Below, in pieces: positions 47,331 through 60,000 of a stretch of DNA of 64,000 bases; position 1 is the stretch's first letter, and the number at the start of each line of letters is the position of its first letter. The translations under genes were made by a program, and so were the position numbers. The notes beneath the pieces are model-generated. The model ran no database searches, was not told where the DNA came from, and saw only the letters and a program-made list of their open reading frames with translations. Source of the DNA: Gigaspora margarita (Eukaryota; Glomeromycota; Glomeromycetes; Diversisporales; Gigasporaceae); the NCBI GenBank assembly GCA_009809945.1, contig WTPW01002502.1, forward strand, positions 1 to 64,000, given 5' to 3'.

Positions 47331-48186
47331 ATTTCAATTGCCTTATAACTACTAGATAGCTGCGTGATGAAGTCACATGAAACCAGAAATGGAAGACCAA
47401 AAAGTGATTAAAGTGAATAAATAATACACAGATTTGGTATGATTAATTCAATTAGCTGTATAAGAAAAAGCTAATTCAATTAGATATATAAGAAAAAGCT
47501 AATTAAACCAATTTTTGTTGTTTTTAGTAGTGATTATTTATTATATAAATAGATAACACAGTCTTGTTGATTTAATAACATCAGAATAAATTAGATGTTT
47601 GATTTATTTTGTGATGCACTAACGGGTAATACAACAATTGTGTATATATATAAGTACAAGTTAAGATCATGAATATTTAGCATTGCTTTTTTCTTTTTTA
47701 TTTTATTTTTTAGCTTATTTAATGATTAATCAAACTATATATAATTGAAGGTTTTTATACAACAGGAATTGCAAAGCTTTGGTACCATAATTATAATCAT
47801 ATAAGAAATATGACTATTAATGGTAAAGTATAGAAGATGTGCAACTAATAATAAACAAATATGTTTATAATTATTGTTTTGCTAGTAAAAATACAGAAGC
47901 AGCTTAGCATTGTTTATTAAAGAAATTTTAAAATTGAATTAGTATATATTACAAATACTTATTGTCAGAGATGTTGCTAAAATTTGGATAATTATGAAAT
48001 TTAAAACCCCATTGGCTGATTACTCTAACCCTAACCAATAGAAGACATTTCGGAAAATAAACCTATGTTACGATAGTAATTTCATGCTCATCTGATTTTA
48101 GCATCATCCTCTATATTTATTTTTATAATAATTAATTTGTATTAAAGATTTTGAGTTTTATAGGTTGTGGGCATGGTTTTAGATAA
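47331..48186. other. A+T-rich DNA, nothing recognised
   Basis: A short direct repeat (AAGAAAAAGCTAATTAAA type) occurs twice near 47460-47510. No gene. Confidence 0.4.
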
Positions 48187-49076
48187 GGAGGCTTCCAGAA
48201 ATTATATAATTTTTTGGTGGGTGGGTGGGTGGGGTTCCAAAAATATCAGGTTATAATTATAATTCTGTTCAAATTTTTATAATTCTGACCAAAAGTATAA
48301 AATCATAAAATTATTAATAACTATTGCTCTACTAGACCAATTTAGATGATTTAACTACCAAAAAGTTCATCTTACTGAGACGATTCTAACAAGCCCAAAA
48401 TTGATAAAATCTAATTACAGGGTCCCAAAATCGTTCAACTTTTGTGTAATTTTAATAGTGAGTTTTTAGAATCACTAAATAAATTTTTAATATTGAATAA
48501 CTTTTGATCCACTAGTCTGTTTTGGATGATTTAACTACCAAAATGTTTATCTCAGTGAGATGACTCTAACAAGCCCAAAATTGCTAAATTCTAATAACAG
48601 GATTCCAAGATTGATAAAGATTTGTATTGTTAGACAAACAATAAATCTTTATTGATCTTGGAATCCTGTGATTAAAATTTAGCAATTTGGGCTTTTTAGA
48701 ATCATCTTACTGAGATGAACATTTTGGTAGTTAAATCATCCAAACAGACTAGTGGATCAAAAGTTATTCAATATTAAAAATTTACTTAGTGATTCTAAAA
48801 ACTCACTATTAAAATTACACAAAAGTTGAACATTCTTGGGATCCTATAATTAGATTTTAACAATTTCAGGCTTGTTAGAATTGTTTTAGGGAACAAACAT
48901 TTTGGTAGTTAAATCATCTAAATTGGTCCAGTAGAGCAATAGTTATTATCAATTTCATAAATTGAAACATATGAATAAATTTTAAAAAATAAAAATAGAA
49001 TATCAGGTGTGGGTGGGTGGGGTAAAATTTTGAAATTTATTAGTAACAAAATATTATATAATTTCTGGAATCCCAC
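48187..49076. mobile_element. Foldback element with G-quadruplex-type tracts
   Basis: Terminal inverted repeats (TTCCAGAAATTATATAAT near 48193 and its complement near 49054-49071) bound two arms of about 400 bases that pair around a centre near 48634. The centre is a hairpin with AAGATTGATAAAGATTT / AAATCTTTATTGATCTT. Just inside each end is a G-rich tract on the plus strand, GGTGGGTGGGTGGGTGGGG at 48216-48234 and GGTGTGGGTGGGTGGGG at 49006-49022. No coding sequence. Confidence 0.8.
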
Positions 49077-51189
49077 TAATAAGCAGAAATAGTAGAGTTA
49101 TGTTATGTATTATGATTATTTTTTTGACTATATAAGAAAAATTGCTAATCAAATTCTATATTGCATAAAGCAATATATGTTATTTAGTACATACTATTTG
49201 AAAAAATTAAATTAGTCTTCAACATTATATAATAACAAATTAGATGTTTTGGATTATAATACAGATTTTATTTTTATCTACAAAACAATTCAAATTTGTA
49301 AATTTGAAATTATTTGATTTAAAAATCATAATCAATAAAGTTAATTACATTGTATTTAATTTTATTTTCACCATGTAGGGTTGTTTATTTACCTATGCAT
49401 TAAAGAGAATTTATATGACTAAAAGAAGAATAAATTATTTTCAAATATAATATTAATATATTATATATAATAATTATGGGCTCTAGTAAACAAATCTATA
49501 TTTGATGTAGACTAGACTTTTAGAATATAATTTAAACTGTTCTAAAAACAAGTTCAGATAATAAATTATAAAATTGCATTCTTACTCTTAAATACACCAA
49601 CTGGTTAATTAATAATTGTAATTTTTAGATACACTAAATGGTAAGTTCAAATTAGTAACAGATTTAAAAGATTTTTATATATAATAAAGGTTATAAAACT
49701 GCTGTGAGTAATCTGTTTTTAATAGAGCATAAATAAGTTTTTTTAGCTAGTTAAAAATTAAATGTTTTGTGAGCTATATAGTAGAATAATCTAATATTCT
49801 TGATGTTAATATATTTAGAGAAAGATTTTAGTATACTATATAATTCAGAAATCTTAAATCAAACAAATGCTATATTCAAATAATTTATTGTCTAAATTTT
49901 ATTATAAACAACTAGCTAGTATTATTTTTCCAGTACCTACAATTTATATCTATGAGATATTGATAATAATATACATATTTTATCATATAAGTTAGCAAAT
50001 ATAATATGTATAAATAACAATATTTTGATTTTATGTTGTATGTAGTAATAATCTTGTATTATAAGAGTTATTAGTACAGGTTAATTTGTATAGAATGAAG
50101 TGTAGATTAAAATATATATAATGATATGTGTATATAATTACTAGAAATAGTAGTTGGATCTGGTATAATAAATTACTTGAACAGATTGTTTATGATTAAT
50201 TAAAGGCATATTAGTTTTTTAATGCATGTAGAGTTTCTAATGCACTGTATTTGCACATAATAACACATATTTGTGTGTTATTTTGAGAAAATATCATAAT
50301 TTTAAGATATGCTTGTATAATATTTCAAATCATTTTTATTACTAAAAGCACTCTTCTTTTGTTATATAGCATATGTATATTTAGAGTATGCATTATTTTG
50401 GAATGACATGGGCATTATTTGAGTTAAAAAAGAATTTTTTAAAAAATGCAAATTTTGAAATAATGCATATGCAAGTTATTATATATAAATATAGTATAGT
50501 GATTTGTATTTGAAAATGTGTGTGCTTTATATTATAGAAGCATAAATTAATAACTTATTAAGTAAAAGAATATTAGATTTTATAAATATTTGAAGATATA
50601 TTATAAATAAATTTATTTACTATAAGTGTAAATAAGGCACTATTAGCACCCTTGATAAGGCCAAAACTTAAAATCAATAATTTGAAATAATTTTCAAAAA
50701 ATAATATTACACTACTATATTTTCATGAAATAAAGTACAAGGGTGTTATTTTAAATTTTGCTTTAAATTAAGCTTAATTTTGCCAAATTTGAAATAATAC
50801 TTCTGTGTATTATTTAGCAACAATATGGTATTTATTATATCAATTCAAATAACCTAATGTAATATAATCTATTGAATTAAATAAAATAGTAAGAGTTAGA
50901 TTAGAACAATTGAAAAGATAAAAATCAGTAAATAAATTGTTTCAGATATCTCAATTGAAAAGAATAGATATAACTAATTATTGGTTAGAAGAATGCTAGA
51001 AAGCCAGAAGTGCCAGAAAATAATCTCAAAAAAAGTTGTTATCATATTTATATCTGGTTATGCAACTAATAACTTATAAATTTTTATACACTTATGATTT
51101 GATCACTTTGTACTATTATAATTTTTAAATATATATTTACATAATAATATTATAAAACATTGATAAAATTAAGGCAAATCTGAATTGAT
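49077..51189. other. A+T-rich DNA, nothing recognised
   Basis: About 2.1 kb with no gene, tandem array or terminal repeats that I can support. Confidence 0.4.
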
Positions 51190-51420
51190 GAATTTAATAA
51201 TTACAAGATCAAAATGTTTTAAAAGAAATAATTATTATTTTAATGAGAAATTACATTCTAGTGATGATATATATATTATTCTTGGAAAATTCAGATATTT
51301 TAATCGATACTATGAATCTTACAAATCCTGTGAAAATGCTGTGTAGGATCCTGTATCACATGTGGGATTTTTAAAAAAATCAGAATTTGCCAATTACTAT
51401 TACAAAATATTTTGAAGGTA
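51190..51420 (-). repeat. Dispersed repeat R3, reverse copy
   Basis: The reverse complement matches 12170-12400: AATTTGCCAATTACTATTAC, AAAAAAATCAGAATTTG, GGATCCTG / AATCCTGT and GAGAAATTACATTCTAGTGA blocks in order. Confidence 0.55.
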
Positions 51421-51550
51421 TGTAAAAAAGGGTTAAAGAATAAAGAAAAAGTAATACATAGAACTAAATCTCAACAAAAACTCTAATCAGATGTTTTAAA
51501 GGTACATAATGAAAAATGTATGAAACCTAAAAAATAAATCGATAAGTTAA

Positions 51551-52579
51551 TGGTTAGGATTTCACTATACTACCAGTAGTACATTGTACTACATTGTGAC
51601 AGTTTTTAAAAGTAGATTTCTAGAAATTTAAAAAATAAACTATCTTTTTAAATAATATATTCTACTTTATTGAAGTAATCATAACATGTACCAATTGTTA
51701 AAATAGCTTTAACTGCTATTTCTAATTTTATATAATTTTTTTTTTGTCTAGAAAATTTAGTAAAATCAAATTTTTATATAGTATTTACTAATTACCTTAT
51801 AAACTTTAAACATTATTTAAAAAATATTTTTTTATATAATTTTTTAAAATTTTAATAAAAGTTATAAAAATAAGTATTCTCATTATAATAATATTAAAAT
51901 TATTAAAATTAATATAATATATAACAAATAATTTCAATTTAAAATTATTACTAACTTTTACTATTAAATATTTGTTTAGATTTTATATATAAAAATTAGA
52001 TAAAATTTTTTAAATTTTAAAGATATATAAATTTTGATAAATTTGTTTATGTTTATAAATTTTAATAAATTAAAATTAAATACTAAATCTCTACAACTTT
52101 TATTAATAATTTTAGAAAATATATTTAACAAAAAAAATTTTAAATCTTGGCTAAAAATCAAAGACCTCATATAAATTACTAAAAATAGTAATAATTTTCT
52201 ATTATTGTTGCACAAAGCTTATATTATAAGTTAAAATTTGTATTATATAACTAATTATAATTTTTTAACTATTACTTATTTTAAATCTTTTTTATATAAC
52301 AAACTATTATTTTATAAAATTTATTAATAACTTTAAGACTATAGTTGCTTTAAATAGTGTACTACCGGTGGTACATCAAAATTTGCCAAAAGTAACTGTT
52401 TAAAAAAAATTTTTTTCTTAACAACTTTATTAATAATATAAAAAAAAATACAACCAAAATTATCTTGTATATTTATCAGATTTTTGTATATAAAAATTAT
52501 TTAAATTTATAATTTTTTAGATTTTTAATTTATTTTTTTAACTGTACTACTGGTAGTACAAAAAGTGAAATGCTAACCA
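51551..52579. mobile_element. GTACTAC-palindrome element, copy B (TTAA TSD)
   Basis: The ends TGGTTAGGATTTCACT and (reverse-complemented) TGGTTAGCATTTCACT are flanked by TTAA (51547-51550 and 52580-52583). GTACTAC/GTAGTAC palindromes lie beside each end (51572-51592 and 52550-52562) and one internally (52360-52375, GTACTACCGGTGGTAC). The A+T-rich body is the same family as copy A. The 79-codon minus-strand frame at 51976-52215 is a hydrophobic/Lys-rich chance translation. Confidence 0.82.
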
Positions 52580-52583
52580 TTAA

Positions 52584-52964
52584 TAATAAAACAATAAAGA
52601 AAAATTTCAAAACTATTACTATAAATTTGTTCAAAAGTCCATGTGTATGCACTTTATTCTAGTTATCAACCAACATTTTCTCTACTTTTATGTTCATTAT
52701 TAGAGTTTTGAAGGTGCATAAAAAAAAAAGCATAATTCTAAAAAAAAGGAATGTATTAAAAAATAATTTTTATCTTTACCATAGAATTTTTCTATAGCCA
52801 TATCTCTTTACCTCAACTAGTTTTCAGGTTGGAGGAATTTGTTAGCCTGGTCCAAGAACTTATCTGACCCCTCACCTATCTCTACTTGATAACAAAGAGA
52901 CTATTAATCTTAGGATTAATTTAAGGCTGATGTAACAAAGTTTCTACTATGACATTATATTAAN

Positions 52965-52998
<34 letters not shown>

Positions 52999-53745
52999 TA
53001 TTATTGCTTTATGTTTTCCTATACTCACCTTTCTATTTACTTGTTTGTTACACAAAAAAAATAAATGAAAGTAGAAAAATTTCGATCATATTATGATCAA
53101 AATTCATATTTATCTGTCAAAAATAATACCATAATTACAACCTATTACCTGGATCTTACAGTAATTATTAGTATAATATGATTGATAGTATATAAGGTGG
53201 ATATTGACAACCCATAGTATTAGTGTAATGCGACCTATAATATATAAGGTGAATATTGATAACCTTAATATAAACAATATTTATTCCAATTGCAATTTAG
53301 ACTAATATTAAAAAAAATTTTAAAATATAACCACTAAAGCAACTTTATTAATACTATATAACTGTATATATAGGCTAAAAAAATTTGGACATTATATAAA
53401 CGGCACATTACTGACAATAGTAGCTCACCCACAAAAATTTTCTGGTCATGTGACTTGTTATGGCATGACCAATAAAATTTTGGGATCAGGTGTAATGTGA
53501 AAATCTAAACAATCAAAACAATCGAATAAAGTGAAAGAATTAAAGTAATAAGTAATTAATCAAGTAGTTAGGGTTGGGGTTAGATGCTTGGTTACTAATT
53601 TTTTGTTAATGCGAAGAAGAAATTTCATAGACAAACTTTAGAGTCATTAGTGATTTTTTATGAAAAATCATAAAAAGCACGATTTTTACGTTATATCTGA
53701 TCCTAAAATTCAATTGGTTTGTGGCACAAAAAGTATGTAGGTTTT
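52584..53745. other. A+T-rich DNA with poly-A run and a short tandem pair
   Basis: An N at 52964 precedes a 30-base poly-A. Two copies of a unit of about 63 bp (ATATAAGGTGRATATTGA) lie at about 53160-53280. No gene. Confidence 0.5.
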
Positions 53746-53748
53746 AGA

Positions 53749-54879
53749 GTGTTCAGGATTATGATCCAGGATAATATCTGCATAATTAATAGTTATTCGT
53801 CACTTCATGCTGAATAACTGAGTGATTTGCTGTATGCTATTTGATTGGTCAATTTTAAGCACCGAAGGTGCTTAAAATTCGACCAGTCAAATCATATGGC
53901 AAATAATGGTAAGATACAATAGTGTTCTAATTCTAGTAAAGTACAATAGTGCTTTACTAGTATTAGAAAACTATAATACCATAGTTATGAGTACCTCATG
54001 CTTGAATAACTGGATTATATAGCATTTATATTTGTTGGTTTGCATAACAACTGTTGACCAGTTTTGAAATTTTAAATTTTATGCATGTGAGTACACGCGC
54101 TATCCAGATATATTTTAAATTTGGAACAGATTTAAAATTTTTCAGATAATGTGTGTAACTTACATGCATAAAATTTAAAATCTCTAATGCTGGTCAACAG
54201 TTGCCAACAATTATAAATGCCATATAATTCACCTTATAGTATATAATATATGCGATTTTTGTATAATTTAATGAAATTCGCATAATTTCACATAATTTAT
54301 CTATTCTCTCATATAAAAAATTTCTATTGGTTAATTGACATTATACAAATTAAGTTATACAGAATGCGATATCAAGTCAGCCTATATTATACTCTAATTC
54401 TAAGTAGGATCATGTAAATAATGCTGGCTAAACTATCATAGTATCCACACTAATTAATAGATCCGAATATAGTAACAATTATTTATTACACTGAAACTTT
54501 TATAGCATTGATATAATGATTATATGCTAACACACTATTGGTTGTACAATGTAAGTTACACAATGTATATACATATGTACTTGTAATTTTTGACATAGGC
54601 AAAATTAAAACAAATAATTTATAGTAAAATTTTGTGCTTTTATATTAGGGATAAAATCTTGCAATTAGATTAGAGTTCGAAAATATTATTTGTACAATAA
54701 CACATAAACAGTTTCATAGACTAAATTTTTGGTTATAAATGTTTGTCTTGCATTACAGCAGATTTTGATATTTGGGCAGCAAAATTTTTTAACCCTAATC
54801 CTGGGGTCTGTATAATTTGCATAATTTATAATTTACAGAATGCATTATTTGGCATTCACTGGATCATAATCCTGGACAC
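53749..54879. mobile_element. TIR element with nested hairpins
   Basis: The ends GTGTTCAGGATTATGATCC and (reverse-complemented) GTGTCCAGGATTATGATCC are nearly identical. Inside are a hairpin around AAGCACCGAAGGTGCTT (53857-53873), another around 53920-53970 (TAGTAAAG...CTTTACTA), and the separate inverted repeat at 54013-54239. No TSD identified; no coding sequence. Confidence 0.65.
54013..54239. repeat. Inverted repeat, likely small MITE
   Basis: Arms ATTATATAGCATTTATA, CAACTGTTGACCAG and TTTAAATTTTATGCATGT at the left pair with their complements at the right, around a centre near 54125. Probably a separate MITE within 53749-54879. Confidence 0.7.
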
Positions 54880-55134
54880 CCAGTATGTTCATATCACTAG
54901 GCATAGCACATGATTAAAAAGTTGAAGCAGCTACAAAAATACTCCCGCCACACATTCAGTCACGATAGTAGTCATTATATGTTTCTCTGCGCATAAGTGA
55001 AGATTATAGGGTATCTGCAGGAGCAGGAATGTAATTGTGAGAAGATCAAACAAAAATGAGATAACAATAATATCAACATATGCATGGCACAAATTCAATG
55101 CCTTTCCCATCATGTTGATCAATGGCATATAAGG

Positions 55135-56040
55135 TTTACATAATACTATATATGGTCAAGGTTGATTTGATACCATCATCATACAATTGCTAGAATTTGA
55201 ATTGTGATAACATTCTTGATTATAACTTGCTCATCTATATTTTAGTCTTAACATTTGATCACAGATTGTATATCCAATCAAGTTCACTAAAGCATAACCT
55301 ATTGCTACATTAGTTGTAGCACATATGAACAACAAAAATTGCCAAGAAAATTAGTAATTATCAAATAATCTGGATGGCAAAAATTTCTGACCAAAAATTT
55401 ATAAAAATGAAAAAATCTAGAAACTAATAATCTAAATCTTTAGTAGAACGTAATTTTTTCTTAGTATTTTCACTATTTTTTTATTAATATCATTAATTTT
55501 TTTATCTATTGTGGTGCTATTGTTCTTGTTCTTGCACTTATTCTTGTCTTAAGACTATTATACAAAACGCTTTCAAATTAGTTAGCATATATTAGATAGT
55601 CAAAAAACAGAACAAATTTGGAAAATTTACATTTTATGATTTTAAAAGTGAGTTGCATTAATGATTAACAAATTCTTTCATTCTCATCTTTGATAATCAG
55701 AGATTTTCTTTTAATCAGCCAAATAAAAAATCCTATAAAAAAAATGAAAAATGCCTAATATTGAGCAAATAGATATGCAAATTTGTATTGGGCCATCAAT
55801 ATTTATGTCTAAAAAGCACATTTTTGCTATTGGTTGTTATAGCAGTTGTAATTTCATTCTATGGATAATCGCATTTTTTTTAATGCTCAGATGTCTTATC
55901 ATACTATAGTACTAGTCACATTAACAAATTACAAGACAAGCAGTATCAGCATACAATGTAATACTTGATATGTAAAAAATAAATAGCATGTGACAATTAG
56001 GGTCACAAGGACCAATCAAATCCAAGATTTTGTGGACGCA
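55135..56040 (+). repeat. GTTCTTG dispersed repeat, long copy
   Basis: Collinear with 46280-47330, including GATTTGATACCATCATC, CTAGAAACTAATAATCTAAA, the run GTTCTTGTTCTTGCACTTA at 55521-55539, and GCATACAATGTAATACTTGA. Confidence 0.75.
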
Positions 56041-56900
56041 TGCCAATTTTGTTAGCTGTATAATCATACACTACATAATTTCATTACTCTATTCCTGGTA
56101 TATGTGATTTCATCACTCCATTCCTGGTATACACTACATGATTTCATTACTCTATTTCTGGTACTTTTTATTACTAATAAGCAACAAAATAAAATAATTA
56201 AATCTGTTTTAGTATTCACAAATAAATATGTGGCACTGCATAAAACTATAAGTATCCTACATATGATTTTTTCTTTTCATTTTCAGATGATTAATATTGA
56301 TCTTTAATGTCATTTTATTTTATTCATTATAAAATTCCTGATTAGATTTCTAATGTACATATATATATATATATACATAATTAAACTATGGAAAATAATT
56401 CAAGAATACATCTTGTTTTTCAAAAAAAATGCCAATGTGCTACAAAATTATACTCTTTTTTTTTTGAAATAACCTATTGTTCAACTGCTTCTACAGTTTA
56501 TCCACAATTGATTAATTATGCTTTTTGCCTATTTTTTTTATAGTTGTTTGATGAAACCTTGAGGTTTCACACTAACAAGGTTGAAATCTAGTTTCTACTT
56601 TCGTCAACTAAAATCTCAAAAGACAAATTGTCAAAACTAATAGAAGGTATTGAAACTGACAAAAGGTGCTGAAACTGATAAAGGTAATAAAAGGTAATAA
56701 AACTGGTAAAAGGTGATGAAAGGTAACTAAACTGACAAAACTGAAAGGGTAACAAGACTAATAAAAGACAAAGATTATGTTATAAAAATAAATTAAAAAA
56801 ACAAAATATTTTAAAAATTTTATAATATAGTAAACAAGTGTAATATCATCTTGGCTTTTTACATTTTATGTTCACAAAGGACAAAATTAAAATATTCAAT
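56041..56900. other. A+T-rich DNA with short repeats
   Basis: TCATTACTCTATTCCTGGTA recurs three times with variation at 56080-56165. A hairpin TGAAACCTTGAGGTTTCA lies at about 56553. Degenerate AAACTGACAAAAGGT units (about 16-20 bp) fill 56640-56770. No gene. Confidence 0.5.
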
Positions 56901-57869
56901 GGGTTGTTGTCACCCCCCAAGTGACAGGTGCAGAGTTCGAATCCCACTGGAGATAGTTTTGAAAATTATATTTGTGTTACAGTAACTAATCTGTGTTTCA
57001 ACTAATTGGATCTTTGATCTGTAACCCAGGTGACACCAAGTTATTGAGAGCCAACTAATTTGTACAATGTTATATGAGGGAAAAAGAAGTGTGTAAGTTC
57101 TGGGAATTAGCAGAACAGAACCTGCTTGGAAAGACCTGAGTGAGGAAGTACCTGACTTTCAACAGTGCCAGGGAAAAGGATCTTGGATAGGAACTAATCA
57201 GAAGCAGACTAATGATAAAAAGGATTGGAGGACCCTACCAACCGGACCACCATAGTCGTACTGGAGAAAAAGAATATGTGTTTTGGAAGCATGCACCAAG
57301 AGAAGGAAGACAATAAGACATCCTAAAGCTAAGCTGACCAACCCTTCCATGTTTAGAATTGGAAATGGGAATGCAACTAAGAAAAAGGAACCGGAAGAGT
57401 AACTGACCGGGTGCTGTGGTTGGGGAACTTCACAAGAGCAGAATTAGGTAATGATAGTGGTTTAAAAATAGCACCTGACTGCAAGTGTTTGTATAATGCA
57501 GATGCGTATGTTACTGAAAGTGTAGGTGAATACCTGGGTGGAACAGGTACTGCTCTATCAGGTTTACTACAGAATCAAATGCTCTCGCAAATCAAAAGTC
57601 TCAGGGTACTTTAAACAGCAAATTACTTATGAAAGGTATATTGGAAGGAACATAGGACATGGGTAGCAATCAGAAGGTTTAAATAGGCAATCCCATAGTT
57701 GGGTTGTAGGTATAGTAGCTAGTGTGGAATGACACCAAAAGTGTAAGTAGCTGGTTGTATTCTCATTATACAAATGTAATATATAGTGTGGTTATGCTAA
57801 CTGGGCCAACCTGTTTGTACCAATAAAGTGCTAGGGTACCTAAGTGGTCACTTTAATATTAAAAAAAAT
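56901..57869 (+). mobile_element. Long tRNA-derived SINE, copy 2
   Basis: Flanked by a 15-bp TSD, ATTAAAATATTCAAT at 56886-56900 and ATTAAAATATTTAAT at 57870-57884, with a short A-rich 3' end. The head contains a clear box B, AGAGTTCGAATCCCACTGG (56932-56950). The body shares with copy 1 the blocks ACCTGCTTGG, GGTTTAAATAGGCAATCCC and GTTGGGTTGTAGGTAT. Length 969 bp. The 67-codon frame at 57411-57614 lies in the body and is unlikely to be coding. Confidence 0.82.
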
Positions 57870-57884
57870 ATTAAAATATTTAAT

Positions 57885-58455
57885 TTATACTTAGATTAAT
57901 TTTAACAAGAAATATTGGATGTTCTCAAGCCTTAGTCAATTAATCGAAATAGATTAGGAAATATATTTTAAAGGTAAAAAATATTTTATGGTATTTATTA
58001 TTCAAATTGAATAAACATGTGATAAAAGTTTAATATGTCAGAGAGAACAATTTAATTAGTGGGACATTACATGTATTTATCTGATCAAGAGTAATATTAG
58101 CAACAAATAGAAATCCAGGCATCTTTTTTTATAACTTACACATAATATTACTTATTAGAAATTAGGTATGTATTTAACAAATTTTAGAGTTATAAATTTG
58201 AATTATAAGGTTAAGCTTTATTGCTGCATTTTATAATTTCTAGTAAATTTTTTTTGAACTATAATTTACTAAATTTATTATAATACATCTATATCTATAT
58301 TTTGGGATATTAATAGCTTAATCACCTACTTACAATTTCTTAATTGGCAGTTTAAAAATTAAATTTACAAGCCAGGTCAGGCCAATAAACATCTTCAAGA
58401 TCCTAATGGGTTATTTATCTTTTATAATTACTGTAATTAGCTTTTTAAAATCTGA
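57885..58455. other. A+T-rich DNA, nothing recognised
   Basis: No gene or repeat seen. Confidence 0.4.
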
Positions 58456-58803
58456 ACATATGGGGGCTTTGTAGTAGAAAGGGCAGATACAACCCCAAAA
58501 TGAAAAAATGAGTTTTTATTAAATTCTGGTAAATTTCAATGTGATCAACATTTTTTAATTATAAATTAAAGTCAATTTGTATAATAAAAAATCAAGATAT
58601 ATAATGTAAAAGAAATTGCGCAAGGTTGAAGCCAAGCACATCATAAGATTACCCATTAATCACATGTTAAATTTAACCAATCAAAATCGTGAATTTTGAT
58701 TGACCCAAATCAGTCTAAAAATCAAAACAAATAATTAAATTCAATTATTTCAAAATTATATATATTGACATATCCTCTCTTTCTACTGCAAAGGCCCATA
58801 TGT
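58456..58803. mobile_element. MITE with ACATATGGG termini
   Basis: The left end ACATATGGGGGCTTTGTAGT and the reverse-complemented right end ACATATGGGCCTTTGCAGT both continue AGAAAG(G/A). Length 348 bp. The TSD is not resolved, so the superfamily is open. Confidence 0.65.
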
Positions 58804-60000
58804 ATGAATCAAAAAAATCATTTTCAGCATTTAGCATTATATATAAAAAAAGCTTCAATAATAATTTATTAATTGACAAATATATAAATTTATAAGGATA
58901 TTTTATTATTTCTACTTTATTAATTTTTAGTAATAATTTTTAGTGAAAGTACTAGAGTTTTAAGGTTTTTTTATTATCTGAAATTTTTAGCAATTTGTTT
59001 ATTTTTTTTAGATTAAGCACTAGGGTTTGTCATCTTGAATTTGAATTTGTCAGTAGAATTTAAGGTTTTATTTTTCGTCAGGTGTTTTGCCATTTTAGGG
59101 ATTTTGGGGCTTACTTTTTTTTTGTTATCTATCAAAAAAGGTTTATCTAACAACTATAATTTCTTTATCTTCTTTGAATTTGACATATTACACAACTTGC
59201 TGCAATTACAATCGCATGTCTTGTTTGGATGATCATTACAAAAATTCAAATACTAATTAGGAATTGGCCCACTTATATTAAAGAAGAAGGATTATTTGTT
59301 AATGCAGGCCAGATGATATGCTAATGCAGGCCAGAAAATCTTATATTAAAAATCCCACACGGGAGTTTTTAAATTTTGTATAGAACTACGCAGAGTTCCG
59401 TATGTTACCTATTACTAGCAGTGCAAGTTATATGATTTGATTGTGATATAATTTTAATAATCATCACTTCTGGTATTGATAGGATAGTTCAAATAAAAAA
59501 ATTCATCCTGAAATAACGGTGATATATGAATTTAATTTTTTTTTCAGATAATGCAAAACATATGATGGCCAGTGTAAAGATTCATAGAATTCAAAAAAAA
59601 AAATTTCTTGAATTTGGTCTGGTGGTGTTAAAATATCTTCACTCAAATTTGATTTAAATGTTTATATCTTGACAACTACTGGGAAAAATTTGGTAAATAT
59701 TTTTTTTATCTGAATCTTATACATGTAATGTTATTAGAGATAGATTTCATGCGTGTGGATGATTCCTCAATCATGCGCATGTTTCTGAAACATACGCATT
59801 TTTCCCATCAAATTTTTATATAGAAAAATTAAATATAAGTGTAATTAATATTCTAATCTATACTTTAATTCTGGGTCTGTTCGCTTTACCATTTTTGATT
59901 GGTTGTATCTGAACTAAATATGGGAAAATTACCAGAAATAATTAAAATGATTATAACGATTATTATGGTCGAGTAGTTATTATAACATTTGAGTAATTAT
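58804..60000. other. A+T-rich DNA, nothing recognised
   Basis: A TGCTAATGCAGGCCAGA-type pair lies at about 59300-59338. The 65-codon hydrophobic frame at 59035-59232 has no support as a gene. Confidence 0.4.

Noticed and set aside
51976-52215. 79-codon minus-strand frame as transposase of the palindrome family
   Set aside because: Low-complexity Lys/Phe/Ile sequence with no DDE or DNA-binding motif, in A+T-rich filler.
57411-57614. 67-codon frame with GEYLGGTGTALSG as a small protein
   Set aside because: Lies wholly within the body of a SINE copy; I cannot support coding function.
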